Source: Azospirillum sp. TSO35-2 (GTDB lineage Bacteria; Pseudomonadota; Alphaproteobacteria; Azospirillales; Azospirillaceae). From it: a stretch of DNA of 64,000 bases. The position numbers and the translations under genes are program-made. Each line of letters begins with the position of its first letter. Position 1 is the stretch's first letter. The stretch covers positions 1,786,987 through 1,850,986 of the forward strand of contig NZ_LGRA01000021.1 of assembly GCF_003116095.1 (NCBI RefSeq), read 5' to 3'. The notes beneath the pieces are model-generated. The model ran no database searches and had not been told where the DNA came from. It saw only the letters and a program-made list of their open reading frames with translations. This document shows positions 25,418 through 34,157 of the stretch, piece by piece.

Positions 25418-25522
25418 CGTCCGCTTCGTTCCAGAAGCGACACGGTCCGGTAGTCTGCCTTGTTGAAGACGAGGGCGGTCCGTTGAGCTCTTAGAGCCGG
25501 TTTCCAGAACCCTCACTCGATA

Positions 25523-26010
25523 TCACCCCTCCGGAAACCTGCTGATCTGGCGTCGGTCCGGCCGGTGAGCGGCCGGCGCGGGGGAGGGGGCCTCGCCCAC
25601 CGCCTTCATCGTGAGACCGGGCTTTGCCCGCTCCCGAAGCTTGGCTTGCAAGGCGCCGTCGCCAAGCTCCATCAGCACCGACACGTGGCTCGGCTGCGAC
25701 TCCTCCTCCAGGAATGCCGCCGGGCAACCGCGGAATTCCGAGCAGCCGGGCCACGTACTCTTGCGATCTGCCGATGAGCACCGTCGCCTGCTGCTGTGCC
25801 AGCCCCTTCTCCTCGATCAGCCGATCCAGGGAGCGTGCAATGTCTATGGAGTGCAGGTCGACACGCCGGGCATTTTTGATCAGCACCAGTGCCTGGGTGT
25901 CATCGGTGTCGGGAACCATCGTTGGGATGGTGTCGCGGCCAAGCTGGCGGAATGCCCAAAAACCACCTTTTCCCGGCGATGATCATGAAGCGGCCGAGGG
26001 CGCGACGGCG
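25523..26010 (-). pseudogene. Decayed second parB-like gene
   Basis: The minus strand encodes consecutive pieces of a ParB/RepB-type protein in different frames: GRFMIIAGKRW (the family's GERRWRA region), then after a shift FRQLGRDTIPTMVPDTDDTQ, ALVLIKNARRVDLHSIDIAR and an HTH (KGLAQQQATVLIGRSQEYVA), then after a further shift VSVLMELGDGALQAKLRERA and PGLTMKAVGEA before a TGA at 25525-25523. The true N-terminus is missing. At least two frameshifts and the truncation make it non-functional. It sits between the intact parB and repA. Sequencing error is less likely because several lesions are needed. Confidence 0.75.
25754..25767 (-). repeat. Iteron copy inside the parB remnant
   Basis: CGTACTCTTGCGAT, the complement of the origin iteron core ATCGCAAGAGTACG, embedded in the decayed parB. 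It is about 300 bp from the next copy, so it is an outlier of the origin set. Confidence 0.75.
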
Positions 26011-26061
26011 GCCGTCTCGGCGTTGCGGCGCGGCTGCCATGCCGGCCGGGTCCCCGGTGTC

Positions 26062-26122
26062 GCGTACTCTTGCGATGAAGCCTCCCAAGAGTACGCAGGG
26101 TTGCCCTCATCGCAAGAGTGCG
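26062..26122. repeat. Iteron cluster downstream of repA
   Basis: Three copies of the iteron: a full reverse copy at 26062-26077 (GCGTACTCTTGCGATG), a partial forward copy CAAGAGTACGC at 26086-26096, and CATCGCAAGAGTGCG at 26108-26122, which overlaps the repA stop. Opposed copies form a dyad, an arrangement typical of copy-control or handcuffing sites for an iteron-binding initiator. Confidence 0.8.
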
Positions 26123-27042
26123 AACTGGCGCTCCGGCACCGGCGGGCGCGAGGGGTGCAGGACGAGGCCGACGTCGTCGACGCTGACCTTGGCATCCGGG
26201 TAGACGGCGAGGGCGGCTTTCAAGGCGTCCTGGAAGCGCGGCTTGAACTGGAAGACGTTCTTGTAGCCGGCGCCGAACTGGCCATGCAGCGCGGTCCAGG
26301 TCACCGGCGTCGGCGTGCCCAGCACGTGCAGGCGGTAGGCGAGCCAGATATAGATGTCGATCGCCATGGATTTGTTGGAGATCAGCTTGATCGCCGGCTC
26401 CCACACCGGCACCGGATGCTCGCGCAAGGCCTTGAAGAAGCTGTCGGACAGGCGAACCGTGTCCACCCACAGGCGCAGCTGCTGGTCATCGTCGGTGTCG
26501 TAGAGCTGGATGCCGCCTTTGACGATGGTGTCCTTGGCGAATTCCGCCTTCTTGCCCTGGCGTTCCCAGATGAAGGTCAGGTTGCAGGCGCTGATGCGGT
26601 TGGCCTGCTCCTTGACGTCGCGATAGGATTTGCCGCCGGTCGACACATTCATCCGGCTCATCCAGTCGCGCATGGAGCCGCCCAGTTCGACCTCCGGGCT
26701 GCCGGTCTGGATCGCGCGGGTTTGCAGGTAAAGCAGGATGAGCCGTGCCCGCGACCCGTAGGGGACGCCAAACAGCCGGGTCACGCCGTCATTGTCCGGC
26801 AGCCGCCCAGGCTCGATGATCAGCTTGACCTTATGGCCGGGGCGTTCCCAATGCTGCTCGTCGGGCAAGGCCTTGTGCGGCAGGCTGGTCAGGCAGAAGC
26901 CGGCATAGGTGATGCCCAGCGCCTTGCTCTCGGTGGCCAGGGCCTCCGCCGCCAGATCGACGAACGGACGCTCCTGTTCCGGGACGAGACGGCGGGCGTC
27001 ATCGGCGCCATGTGTCCTGATCAGTTCGTGAAGCGTGCCCAA
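26107..27042 (-). CDS. repA: Plasmid replication initiator, RepA family
   Basis: A 311-residue protein of the 'plasmid-encoded RepA' group found on large plasmids of alphaproteobacteria. Recognisable segments are LFGVPYGSRARLILLYLQT, WMSRMNVSTGGKSYRDVKEQ, a DNA-binding-like middle, and SNKSMAIDIYIWLAYRLHVL near the end. The iteron array lies directly upstream of its start and further iterons overlap its 3' end, so it is almost certainly the protein that binds them to start replication and control copy number. It points toward parAB. The family assignment rests on recalled sequence patterns. Confidence 0.87.
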   Translation of the reverse strand: MGTLHELIRTHGADDARRLVPEQERPFVDLAAEALATESKALGITYAGFCLTSLPHKALPDEQHWERPGHKVKLIIEPGRLPDNDGVTRLFGVPYGSRARLILLYLQTRAIQTGSPEVELGGSMRDWMSRMNVSTGGKSYRDVKEQANRISACNLTFIWERQGKKAEFAKDTIVKGGIQLYDTDDDQQLRLWVDTVRLSDSFFKALREHPVPVWEPAIKLISNKSMAIDIYIWLAYRLHVLGTPTPVTWTALHGQFGAGYKNVFQFKPRFQDALKAALAVYPDAKVSVDDVGLVLHPSRPPVPERQFALLR

Positions 27043-27360
27043 GGGTCGTCCCTCCTACCAGAGCTGTCGAGAGTGTGACCGGTCGGGAAGCTGGCCGCAA
27101 CGCGTACTCTTGAGAGCATGCCTAGTAGGAAACCTATTTGAGACTCTATTAGTTGATTCATCGCAAGAGTACGGGGGAAAAACCGAGTCGGGCCGATTCG
27201 CCGATCGCAAGAGTGCGTATGGGCATCGCAACAATACGCGGGACAAGGGCGATGGCAGATCGCGCCACAGCCGGCCCGCATCGCAAGAGTACGCAGCCCG
27301 GCCGCGAATCGGCAACCGGCCCGGTGTGGCCCAGGGCATCCATCGCAAGAGTACGCGCCT
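27043..27360. other. Predicted replication origin (oriV) with iterons
   Basis: Upstream of repA are at least five iterons of consensus CATCGCAAGAGTACGC in the same orientation: 27159-27173, 27203-27217 (variant), 27224-27239 (variant CATCGCAACAATACGC), 27279-27294 and 27341-27356. A reverse half copy lies at 27102-27112 (GCGTACTCTTG). An AT-rich segment at 27118-27157 (AAACCTATTTGAGACTCTATTAG) is the best candidate for the unwinding element. Confidence 0.85.
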
Positions 27361-27511
27361 GCCGCCCCGTCTTTGACCCGGCCGCCGCCGTGTTGCGGGG
27401 TGGCGAGCCGGAGATCGGCCTTTGGCGCCCGTGGTCGGGGCCCTGGTGGCTGGTGTGGATCCCGCGACGGGCGGGCGGGTACGCGAAGTCCTCGTCCCTC
27501 TGAAAAACATG

Positions 27512-27540
27512 TTGAGCGTTACACTGAAGATCAGTATACT
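27512..27540 (+). promoter_or_regulatory. Sigma-70-type promoter of the MarR gene
   Basis: TTGAGC (27512-27517) and TATACT (27535-27540) are separated by exactly 17 bp, a good vegetative promoter for the MarR gene downstream. The -10 box lies inside the dyad at 27531-27557, suggesting autorepression. Confidence 0.7.
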
Positions 27541-27557
27541 GTTCATCAGCATACTGA
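27531..27557. promoter_or_regulatory. Operator-like dyad upstream of the MarR gene
   Basis: TCAGTAT and ATACTGA form inverted arms. Within them are the palindrome CAGTATACTG (27532-27541) and its near-copy CAGCATACTG (27547-27556), 15 bp apart. The spacing and the overlap with the -10 box fit a MarR-dimer binding site. Confidence 0.65.
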
Positions 27558-27672
27558 TTAAAGACGGTGGGGCGGTGGCATGACGGGGGACGCGGAAGGC
27601 CGGCGGGGATTGCACGGTGTGCCGTTCGTGCTACGACACGCGTCGCACGATCCATCGGGAATGAGGACCTTC

Positions 27673-28128
27673 ATGTTGCACGGCGATCTGCATCTCAAAC
27701 CCGGCCACATGATCCGCCGTGCGCAGCAGATCGCGGTGTCGATCTTCCTCGACGAATGCAAGGAGTTCGACATCACGCCGACGCAGTACGCGGTCCTGGC
27801 GGTGCTGCGGGAGAAATCGGACCTCGACCAGATCACCCTGGCGTCGCGGGCGGCACTGGACCGCTCCACCATCGGCGGCCTGGTCGAACGGCTGGAGGAA
27901 AAGGGCTGGATCCGCCGGACGGCCGGGGTGGAGGATCGGCGCCAGAAGCTGGTGTCCCTCACCGACGTCGGGCGGGCCATGCTGGAAACGGTGGAGCCGT
28001 CGGTCGACCGGGTGCAGGAACGCCTGCTGGAACCGTTGAGCAGCGACGAACGCGCTGTCTTCATGGCGCTGCTGGAGCGGCTGGTGGACGAGAACAACGA
28101 AAGCAGCCGCGCCCCGTTCAAGAAGTAG
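27673..28128 (+). CDS. MarR-family regulator, probably of the 3-hydroxybenzoate operon
   Basis: A 151-residue winged-helix repressor. GHMIRRAQQIAVSIFLDEC (dimer helix), FDITPTQYAVL, LASRAALDRSTIGGLVERLEEKGW (recognition helix) and RRQKLVSLTDVG (wing) follow MarR order. The ATG at 27673 has GAGGA 5 nt upstream; in-frame ATGs at 27661 and 27580 would add 4 or 31 residues. It precedes the gentisate operon in the same direction by 185 bp, so it is the likely aromatic-acid-responsive regulator. An operator-like dyad overlaps its own promoter. Confidence 0.88.
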   Translation: MLHGDLHLKPGHMIRRAQQIAVSIFLDECKEFDITPTQYAVLAVLREKSDLDQITLASRAALDRSTIGGLVERLEEKGWIRRTAGVEDRRQKLVSLTDVGRAMLETVEPSVDRVQERLLEPLSSDERAVFMALLERLVDENNESSRAPFKK

Positions 28129-28313
28129 ACGCGCCTCTTTGCGCAAGATGACCCGATGATTGATTGACGCGTTCGCCAAGGTCCCGGCGCGCTTTGTTCT
28201 GCCCTCATAGTTTCATTTGATAATTTCCAGGTTCCGAACACACCGGCCGCCGCTTGCCAGCGGCGCCGTCCGCCCACCCACGTCCTGATTTTGCCAGACC
28301 CGGAGGACTCTCC

Positions 28314-29351
28314 ATGCTTGAACTCGGCCGCCTCGAAGATTTGCCGGAGGATTACCGTGCCGCCCTGACCGCGCAGAACCTGGTCCCGTTGTGGCCCAGC
28401 CTGCGGGCGGTCCTGCCACCCGGCAAGCCGGCGCGGCGGACCCAGCCGATCGCCTGGTCGTATCAGGAACTGCGCCCGCTGCTGCTCCGCGCCGGCGATC
28501 TGACGCCGATGGAAAAGGCCGAGCGGCGCGTGCTGGTCATGGCCAACCCCGGCCATGGCCTGGAAAAGATGCAGGCGACCTCGACCATCTATCTCGGCAT
28601 GCAGCTTCTGCTTCCCGGCGAATGGGCGCCGGCCCACCGCCACACCCCGAACGCCGTGCGGATGATCGTCGAGGGCGAGGGCGCCTACACCACGGTGGAC
28701 GGCGAGAAATGCCCGATGAGCCGCGGCGACCTGATCCTCACCCCGACCGGCCTGTGGCACGAGCATGGCCATGACGGTGACAAGCCGGTGGTCTGGCTCG
28801 ACGTGCTGGACCTGCCGATGGTCTATTACATGGAAGCGTCCTACGTCACCGAAGGCAACGCCCAGTCGGTCAACGGCGAAGCGACCGAACGCGCCTACCA
28901 GCGCGGCGGCGTGGTTCCGGCCCCCGTCTTCAACCGGGTCGGACAGCCCTTCCCGATGCTGCGCTACCCCTGGGCCGACGTCCGCAAGGCGCTGCTGGCC
29001 CTGGCGGAGAGCCAGCCCGGCATCGACGCGGTGCAGGTCGCCTACGTCAACCCGGAGACCGGCGCCGACTGCCAGAAACTTCTCGGCTTCTCGGCGTTGA
29101 TGCTGCGTCCGGGCCAGCGGCTCGACCTGCCGGCCCGGTCCACCGCCATGGTCTTCCACCTGATCGAAGGCGCTGCCGACGTCACCCTGGACGGCAACCA
29201 CCTTGCCCTGGCCGAGGCCGACACCTGCTGCGTGCCCGGCTACGAGCCGGTGAGCCTGCGCAACCCGTCCGCCGACCGACCCGCCTTCCTCTTCATCGCC
29301 GACGACGCGCCGCTTCAGAAGAAGCTCGGCCTCTACGAAGTCCGCACCTGA
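28314..29351 (+). CDS. Gentisate 1,2-dioxygenase
   Basis: A 345-residue bicupin Fe(II) enzyme that opens the gentisate ring to maleylpyruvate. Metal ligands of the first cupin are visible as H108 and H110 (PAHRH) and the later H149/H151 pair (WHEHGHDG); the surrounding RMIVEGEGAYTTVDG and SRGDLILTP are typical of gentisate dioxygenases. The second cupin (residues ~250-340) lacks an obvious ligand triad. An AGGA ribosome site (CCGGAGGACTC) lies 6 nt before the ATG. First enzyme gene of the operon. Confidence 0.93.
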   Translation: MLELGRLEDLPEDYRAALTAQNLVPLWPSLRAVLPPGKPARRTQPIAWSYQELRPLLLRAGDLTPMEKAERRVLVMANPGHGLEKMQATSTIYLGMQLLLPGEWAPAHRHTPNAVRMIVEGEGAYTTVDGEKCPMSRGDLILTPTGLWHEHGHDGDKPVVWLDVLDLPMVYYMEASYVTEGNAQSVNGEATERAYQRGGVVPAPVFNRVGQPFPMLRYPWADVRKALLALAESQPGIDAVQVAYVNPETGADCQKLLGFSALMLRPGQRLDLPARSTAMVFHLIEGAADVTLDGNHLALAEADTCCVPGYEPVSLRNPSADRPAFLFIADDAPLQKKLGLYEVRT

Positions 29352-29372
29352 TTGAAAGAAAAGAGACCAGAC

Positions 29373-30083
29373 ATGTCCGACGCCAAATACCTCTGGACGC
29401 CCCCGCCGATCGCCTCGTTGCCGGTGCGGGGCAGCGACGCGCGCTTCCCGGTGACGCGGATCTTCTGCGTTGGCCGGAACTATCACGCCCACGCCGTCGA
29501 AATGAACCGCCCGGTCGACAAGGCGTCGTCCAAGCCCTTCTACTTTCTGAAGGATCCGTCGACCCTGGTGCCCTCCGGCGCGACCGTGCCGTACCCGGCC
29601 GGAACCACCAATTACCACTATGAGATGGAGTTGGTCGTCGCCATCGGTGCCGCGGGCTTCCGTGTCGGCGAAGCCGATGCCGGGCGCCTGATCTACGGCT
29701 ATTGCGCCGGGCTCGACATGACCCGCCGGGACCTGCAGCTGGTGGCGCGCGAGCAGGGGCGGCCCTGGGACCTGGGCAAGAACTTCGAAAACTCCACGGT
29801 GTGCGGCGCGATCATCCCGCAGGGTGATCTCGGCGTGCTGAAGACCGGCGCGATAAGCCTCCAGGTCAACGGTGGGCAAAAGCAAGGCGCCGATCTCAGC
29901 CAGTTGATCTGGGATATCCCCGAGTTGCTCGCCGATCTCTCGCAATTTTATCATCTGCAACCCGGTGACCTGATCTTCACCGGAACGCCGGAGGGGGTTG
30001 GTCCGGTCAAGCCCGGCGACCGCCTCACCGGGCACGTCGAGAGGGTCGGCGACATCGCCCTCACCATCGGCGACGCCGAATAA
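29373..30083 (+). CDS. Fumarylpyruvate hydrolase (FAH family)
   Basis: A 236-residue member of the fumarylacetoacetate hydrolase family that splits fumarylpyruvate to fumarate and pyruvate, the last step of the gentisate route. FCVGRNYHAHAVEMN, HYEMELVVAIG (metal-binding E84, E86) and GLDMTRRDLQ are present, with DLIFTGTPEGVGPVKPGD near the end. Direct maleylpyruvate hydrolysis is a possible alternative activity, but an isomerase gene in the operon favours fumarylpyruvate. It starts 21 bp after the dioxygenase stop. Confidence 0.92.
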   Translation: MSDAKYLWTPPPIASLPVRGSDARFPVTRIFCVGRNYHAHAVEMNRPVDKASSKPFYFLKDPSTLVPSGATVPYPAGTTNYHYEMELVVAIGAAGFRVGEADAGRLIYGYCAGLDMTRRDLQLVAREQGRPWDLGKNFENSTVCGAIIPQGDLGVLKTGAISLQVNGGQKQGADLSQLIWDIPELLADLSQFYHLQPGDLIFTGTPEGVGPVKPGDRLTGHVERVGDIALTIGDAE

Positions 30084-30122
30084 CGCCCCAACATCCCTCC
30101 GTTTCGAAAATCCGAGGAAGAG

Positions 30123-31316
30123 ATGACTGAAGAACTTCCCGTGCTCGTCGCCGGCGGCGGCATCGGCGGCCTGGCGGCGGCCCTGGCCCTGGTGCGCCGC
30201 GGCTTCAAGGTCCAGGTGTTCGAGCAGGCCCCCGAGATCGGCGAGATCGGCGCCGGCATCCAGCTCGGCCCCAACGCCTTCCATGCGTTCGACGCGCTGG
30301 GTGTCGGCGACAAGGCCCGCAGCCGCGCCGTCTTCACCGACTGTATGGTGATGCACGACGCCATCGACGAATATCAGGTCGGCAAGATCCCGACCGGCGA
30401 GGCGTTCCGCCAGCGTTTCGGCAACCCCTACGCCGTCATCCACCGGGTCGATGTGCATCTGTCGCTGCTGGAGGGCGCCCAAGAGACCGGCCGGGTCGAA
30501 TTCCGCACCAACACCCGGATCGAACAGGTCGAGCAGGACGATGCCGGCGTCACCGTCTATGACCAGAACGGTAACGCCTACAGGGGCGTGGCCCTGATCG
30601 GGGCGGACGGCGTGCGGTCGGTGGTGCGCCAGCACTATGTCAATGATCCGCCGCGCGTCACCGGCCACGTCGTCTACCGTTCGGTGATCGACAAGGCCGA
30701 CTTCCCCGACGAGCTGAAATGGAACGCGGCCAGCATCTGGGTCGGCCCCAACTGCCATCTGGTGCATTACCCGCTGCGCGGCGGTGAGCAGTACAACGTC
30801 GTCGTCACCTTCCACAGCCGCGAGAAGGAGGAGTGGGGCGTCACCGAGGGCAGCCCGGAGGAGGTCCGCAGCTATTTCCAGGACATCTGCCCGAAGGCCC
30901 GCCAGTTGATCGACCTGCCCAAGCAGTGGAAGCGCTGGGCCACCGCCGACCGCGAACCGATCCCGCAATGGACCTTCGGCCGCGCCACGCTGCTGGGCGA
31001 CGCCGCCCACCCGACGACGCAGTACATGGCCCAGGGCGCCTGCATGGCGCTGGAGGATGCGGTGACGCTGGGCGAGGCCCTGCGGGTCACCGGCAACGAC
31101 TGGCCCAAGGCGCTGGACCTGTACCAGCGGTCGCGCATCACCCGCACTGCGCGCATCGTGCTGTCCGGCCGCGAGATGGGGCGCATCTACCACGCCAAGG
31201 GCGTCGAGCGTCTGGTCCGCAACGCGCTGTGGAAGGGGCGCCCGACCGAGCGTTTCTACGACGCGATGGAATGGCTGTACGGCTGGAACGTCGGCAATTG
31301 CCTGGCGCAGGACTGA
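30123..31316 (+). CDS. 3-Hydroxybenzoate 6-monooxygenase
   Basis: A 397-residue single-component FAD monooxygenase of the group A aromatic hydroxylases, converting 3-hydroxybenzoate to gentisate with NAD(P)H and O2. Motifs: VLVAGGGIGGLAAALAL (dinucleotide binding), ALIGADGVRSVVR (DG motif) and LLGDAAHPTTQYMAQGA (GD motif). Sequence and length match 3HB6H enzymes; salicylate 1- or 5-hydroxylase-type activity is an alternative. Together with the adjacent genes it completes the upper pathway. Confidence 0.9.
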   Translation: MTEELPVLVAGGGIGGLAAALALVRRGFKVQVFEQAPEIGEIGAGIQLGPNAFHAFDALGVGDKARSRAVFTDCMVMHDAIDEYQVGKIPTGEAFRQRFGNPYAVIHRVDVHLSLLEGAQETGRVEFRTNTRIEQVEQDDAGVTVYDQNGNAYRGVALIGADGVRSVVRQHYVNDPPRVTGHVVYRSVIDKADFPDELKWNAASIWVGPNCHLVHYPLRGGEQYNVVVTFHSREKEEWGVTEGSPEEVRSYFQDICPKARQLIDLPKQWKRWATADREPIPQWTFGRATLLGDAAHPTTQYMAQGACMALEDAVTLGEALRVTGNDWPKALDLYQRSRITRTARIVLSGREMGRIYHAKGVERLVRNALWKGRPTERFYDAMEWLYGWNVGNCLAQD

Positions 31317-31332
31317 CGGGGGAATGGCGGTG

Positions 31333-31983
31333 ATGCAGCTCTACAACTTCTTTCGCAGCGGAACGTCGCATCGCTTGCGCATCGCGCTGAACCTGAAGGG
31401 GCTCGATGTCGAGTATGTCGCGGTCGACCTGCGCACCGAGGAGCATCTCGGCGCTGCCTTCCGGGCGATCAACCCGCAGGGGCTGGTGCCGGCGCTGGTC
31501 GTCGGCCCCGACAAGGCCGCCGCTGCGCTGATCCAGTCCCCGGCGATCATCGAATGGCTGGAGGAGCGCTACCCGACGCCGCCCCTGCTTCCCGCCGATC
31601 CCGAGGCGCGGGCGCGGGTGCGGGCGCTGGCCGCGCTGGTCGGCTGCGACATTCACCCGCTCAACAACCGCCGCGTCCTGGAGTATCTGCGCAAGTCGCT
31701 GGGCTGCGGCGAGGCGGCGGTGCTCGCCTGGTGCGTCACCTGGATCGACGCCGGGTTCCAGGCGCTGGAGACGATGCTGGCCGCCGACGGGCGGCGGGGC
31801 GCCTTCTGCGTCGGCGACGCGCCCACCATCGCCGATGTCTATCTCGTCCCGCAGATCGAGAGCGCGCGGCGGTTCAACGTCGACCTGACACCCTATCCGA
31901 CCCTGGTGGCGATCGACCGCGCCTGCGCCGCGCTCGACGCCTTCCGCCGCGCCGCGCCGGCCAACCAGCCCGACGCCGCCTGA
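31333..31983 (+). CDS. Maleylpyruvate isomerase (zeta-class GST)
   Basis: A 216-residue glutathione-dependent enzyme isomerising maleylpyruvate to fumarylpyruvate. The GST-zeta opening LYNFFRSGTSHRLRIALNLKG and NPQGLVPAL are clear; the C-terminal domain has IDAGFQALETML and PTIADVYLVPQIE. The ATG at 31333 has GGGGGA about 9 nt upstream; the ATG at 31324 is too close to that site. It begins 16 bp after the monooxygenase stop. Confidence 0.92.
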   Translation: MQLYNFFRSGTSHRLRIALNLKGLDVEYVAVDLRTEEHLGAAFRAINPQGLVPALVVGPDKAAAALIQSPAIIEWLEERYPTPPLLPADPEARARVRALAALVGCDIHPLNNRRVLEYLRKSLGCGEAAVLAWCVTWIDAGFQALETMLAADGRRGAFCVGDAPTIADVYLVPQIESARRFNVDLTPYPTLVAIDRACAALDAFRRAAPANQPDAA

Positions 31984-32030
31984 ACCGCCAGACCAAACCG
32001 TCACACAAGACCGAAAAAAGGGAGGGAAGA

Positions 32031-33206
32031 ATGCAACCGAGGACATCCATCGCGTGGCTGGCCGCCACGCTCGCCGCCTCCACCCTGTCGCTCGCCGCCC
32101 ACGCCGCCGATCCGCTGAAGGTCGGGCTGGTCCTGCCGATGTCCGGCCCCTTCGCCTCCTACGGCAAGCAGATCGAGCATGGCGCCCGCCTCTATCTGCA
32201 GCAGTCGGGCGGAGCCATCGCCGGCCGGCCGGTGGAGCTGATCGTCAAGGACGACACCGGCGTCGCCCCGGAAATCAGCAAGCGCGCGGCGCAGGAGCTG
32301 GTGGTCAAGGACAAGGTGGATGTGCTGGGCGGCTTCGGCCTGACGCCCTCGGCCTTCGCCGCCGCGCCGATCGCCACCGAAGCGAAGAAGCCGATGATCG
32401 TCATGAACGCGGCGGCGTCGGCGATCACCACCAAGTCCAACTACGTCCTGCGCGTCTCGCACACGCTGCCGCAGCTCACCGCGCCGATCGCCGACTGGGC
32501 GGTGAAGAACGGCATCCGCAAGGTCTACACGCTGGTCGCCGATTTCGGCCCCGGCCACGACGCCGAGGCCCAGTTCAAGAAGACCTTCACCGCCGGCGGC
32601 GGCGAGATCGTCGGCGAGGTGCGCACCCCGGTGAAGAACCCGGACTTCGCGCCCTTCCTGCAAAAGATCAAGGACATCAAGCCGGACGCGGTGTTCCTGT
32701 TCGTGCCCCCCGGCGAACAGACGGTCGCCTTCATGAAGGGCTTCGTCGAGCGCGATCTGGCCAAGGCCGGCATCCGCATCGTCGCCACCGGCGACCTGAC
32801 GGAGGAGGACATCCTCGATGCGGTCGGCGACAACGCGCTGGGGCTGATCACCTCGCTGCAATATTCGGAAGTCCACAATTCGCCGGAAAACGCCGCCTAC
32901 ACCCAGGCCTATTACGCCGCCTACCCGAAGGACCGCCCCAACTACATGTCGGTCAGCGGCTTCGACGGCATGCAACTGATCGCCCGCACGCTGGAGAAGA
33001 CCGGCGGCGACGCCACCGGCGACAAATTCCTGGCGGCGGCCCGCGGCCTGAGCTGGACCAGCCCGCGCGGGGCCATCAGCATCGATCCGGACACCCGCGA
33101 CATCGTCCAGACCATCCACATCCGCAAGGTCGAGCGGGTCGCCGGCAAGCTTCAGAACGTCGAGTTCGACGCCGTCGCCAACGTCCGCGATCCGGGCAAG
33201 CCGTAA
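32031..33206 (+). CDS. LIV-type ABC transporter binding protein, probably aromatic acid
   Basis: A 391-residue periplasmic binding protein of the Leu/Ile/Val-type receptor family. The Sec signal peptide ends at AAHA|AD near residue 26. The mature start LKVGLVLPMSGPFASYGKQIEHGARLY is typical. An AGGGAGGG ribosome site precedes the ATG by 5 nt. Its position inside the gentisate operon suggests 3-hydroxybenzoate, gentisate or a related aromatic acid as ligand; family members binding aromatic acids are known. Confidence 0.9.
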   Translation: MQPRTSIAWLAATLAASTLSLAAHAADPLKVGLVLPMSGPFASYGKQIEHGARLYLQQSGGAIAGRPVELIVKDDTGVAPEISKRAAQELVVKDKVDVLGGFGLTPSAFAAAPIATEAKKPMIVMNAAASAITTKSNYVLRVSHTLPQLTAPIADWAVKNGIRKVYTLVADFGPGHDAEAQFKKTFTAGGGEIVGEVRTPVKNPDFAPFLQKIKDIKPDAVFLFVPPGEQTVAFMKGFVERDLAKAGIRIVATGDLTEEDILDAVGDNALGLITSLQYSEVHNSPENAAYTQAYYAAYPKDRPNYMSVSGFDGMQLIARTLEKTGGDATGDKFLAAARGLSWTSPRGAISIDPDTRDIVQTIHIRKVERVAGKLQNVEFDAVANVRDPGKP

Positions 33207-33288
33207 CCGCGCGCCACGGTCCCGGATGCCGCCCGTCCGGGACCATCTCGTCGTACCGCCCCTTGTCCCGTCGCCAAAGGAGCTTGCC

Positions 33289-34146
33289 ATGACCGTCCTC
33301 TTCGACGGTGTCGCCTCGGGGATGTTGCTGTTTCTGATCAGCGTCGGTCTGTCGGTCACGCTCGGGCTGATGAATTTCGTCAATCTGGCCCATGGCGCCT
33401 TCGCCATGGTCGGCGGCTACCTGTGCGTCTCGCTGCTGAACCGGGTCGGCGTGCCGTTCCTGGCCGCGCTGCCGCTGGCCGCCGTCCTGACCGCCCTGGC
33501 CGGGGTGGTGCTGGAACGCACGCTGTACCGCCGGCTGTACACGGCGACCCACCTCGATCAGGTGCTGTTCTCGATCGGTCTGGTCTTCATGTCGATCGCG
33601 TCGGCGCAGTTCCTCTTCGGCGCGCAGCAGCAGCCGCTGACCCTGCCGGATTTCCTGCGTGGCCAGATCAGCCTGCCGGGGTTGGACATGGGCGCCTACC
33701 GCCTGTTCCTGATCCTGCTCAGCCTGGTCATCGCCTTCGGCCTGCAGCGTCTGGTCGGCGGCACCCGCTTCGGGGCGGAACTGCGAGCGTCGGTCGACAA
33801 CCCACGGGCGGCGCGGGGCGTCGGCATCAACGTCGAGCGCGTCTTCACCCTGACCTTCGCGCTGGGCACGGCGCTGGCCGGGCTGGGCGGTGCGCTGGGC
33901 GTCGAGATGCTCGGCCTCGATCCCAGCTTTCCGGTCAAATACATCGTCTATTTCCTGATCGTCGTCGCGGTCGGCGGCAGCGGCAACATCACCGGATCGC
34001 TGGTCGCCTCGCTCATTCTCGGCGTGCTCGACGTCGCCGGAAAATACTACGTCCCGCAGATCGGGGCGTTCGTCATCTACGCCGTGATGGTGGTGATGCT
34101 GATCTTCCGCCCGCAAGGGTTGTTCGGGCGCCGCGCGGCGCGCTAG
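33289..34146 (+). CDS. LIV-type ABC permease, LivH-like
   Basis: A 285-residue inner-membrane permease of the LivH class with eight or so hydrophobic segments. MNFVNLAHGAFAMVGGY and VDNPRAARGVGINVERVFTLTF are family blocks; the latter is near the ATPase-contact loop. An AAGGAG site lies 6 nt before the ATG; an in-frame start at 33226 lacks one. Second subunit of the operon's aromatic-acid importer. Confidence 0.92.
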   Translation: MTVLFDGVASGMLLFLISVGLSVTLGLMNFVNLAHGAFAMVGGYLCVSLLNRVGVPFLAALPLAAVLTALAGVVLERTLYRRLYTATHLDQVLFSIGLVFMSIASAQFLFGAQQQPLTLPDFLRGQISLPGLDMGAYRLFLILLSLVIAFGLQRLVGGTRFGAELRASVDNPRAARGVGINVERVFTLTFALGTALAGLGGALGVEMLGLDPSFPVKYIVYFLIVVAVGGSGNITGSLVASLILGVLDVAGKYYVPQIGAFVIYAVMVVMLIFRPQGLFGRRAAR

Positions 34147-34157
34147 AGGACATGAGC

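Noticed and set aside
25754..27356. CRISPR array made of the CATCGCAAGAGTACGC repeats
   Set aside because: Repeats are only ~16 bp, vary in sequence, occur in both orientations and have irregular spacing; position around repA identifies them as iterons. No cas genes are present.
27558..31193. 1211-codon leftward frame across the gentisate genes
   Set aside because: It is antisense to four well-recognised enzymes and has no domain; a chance product of codon bias.
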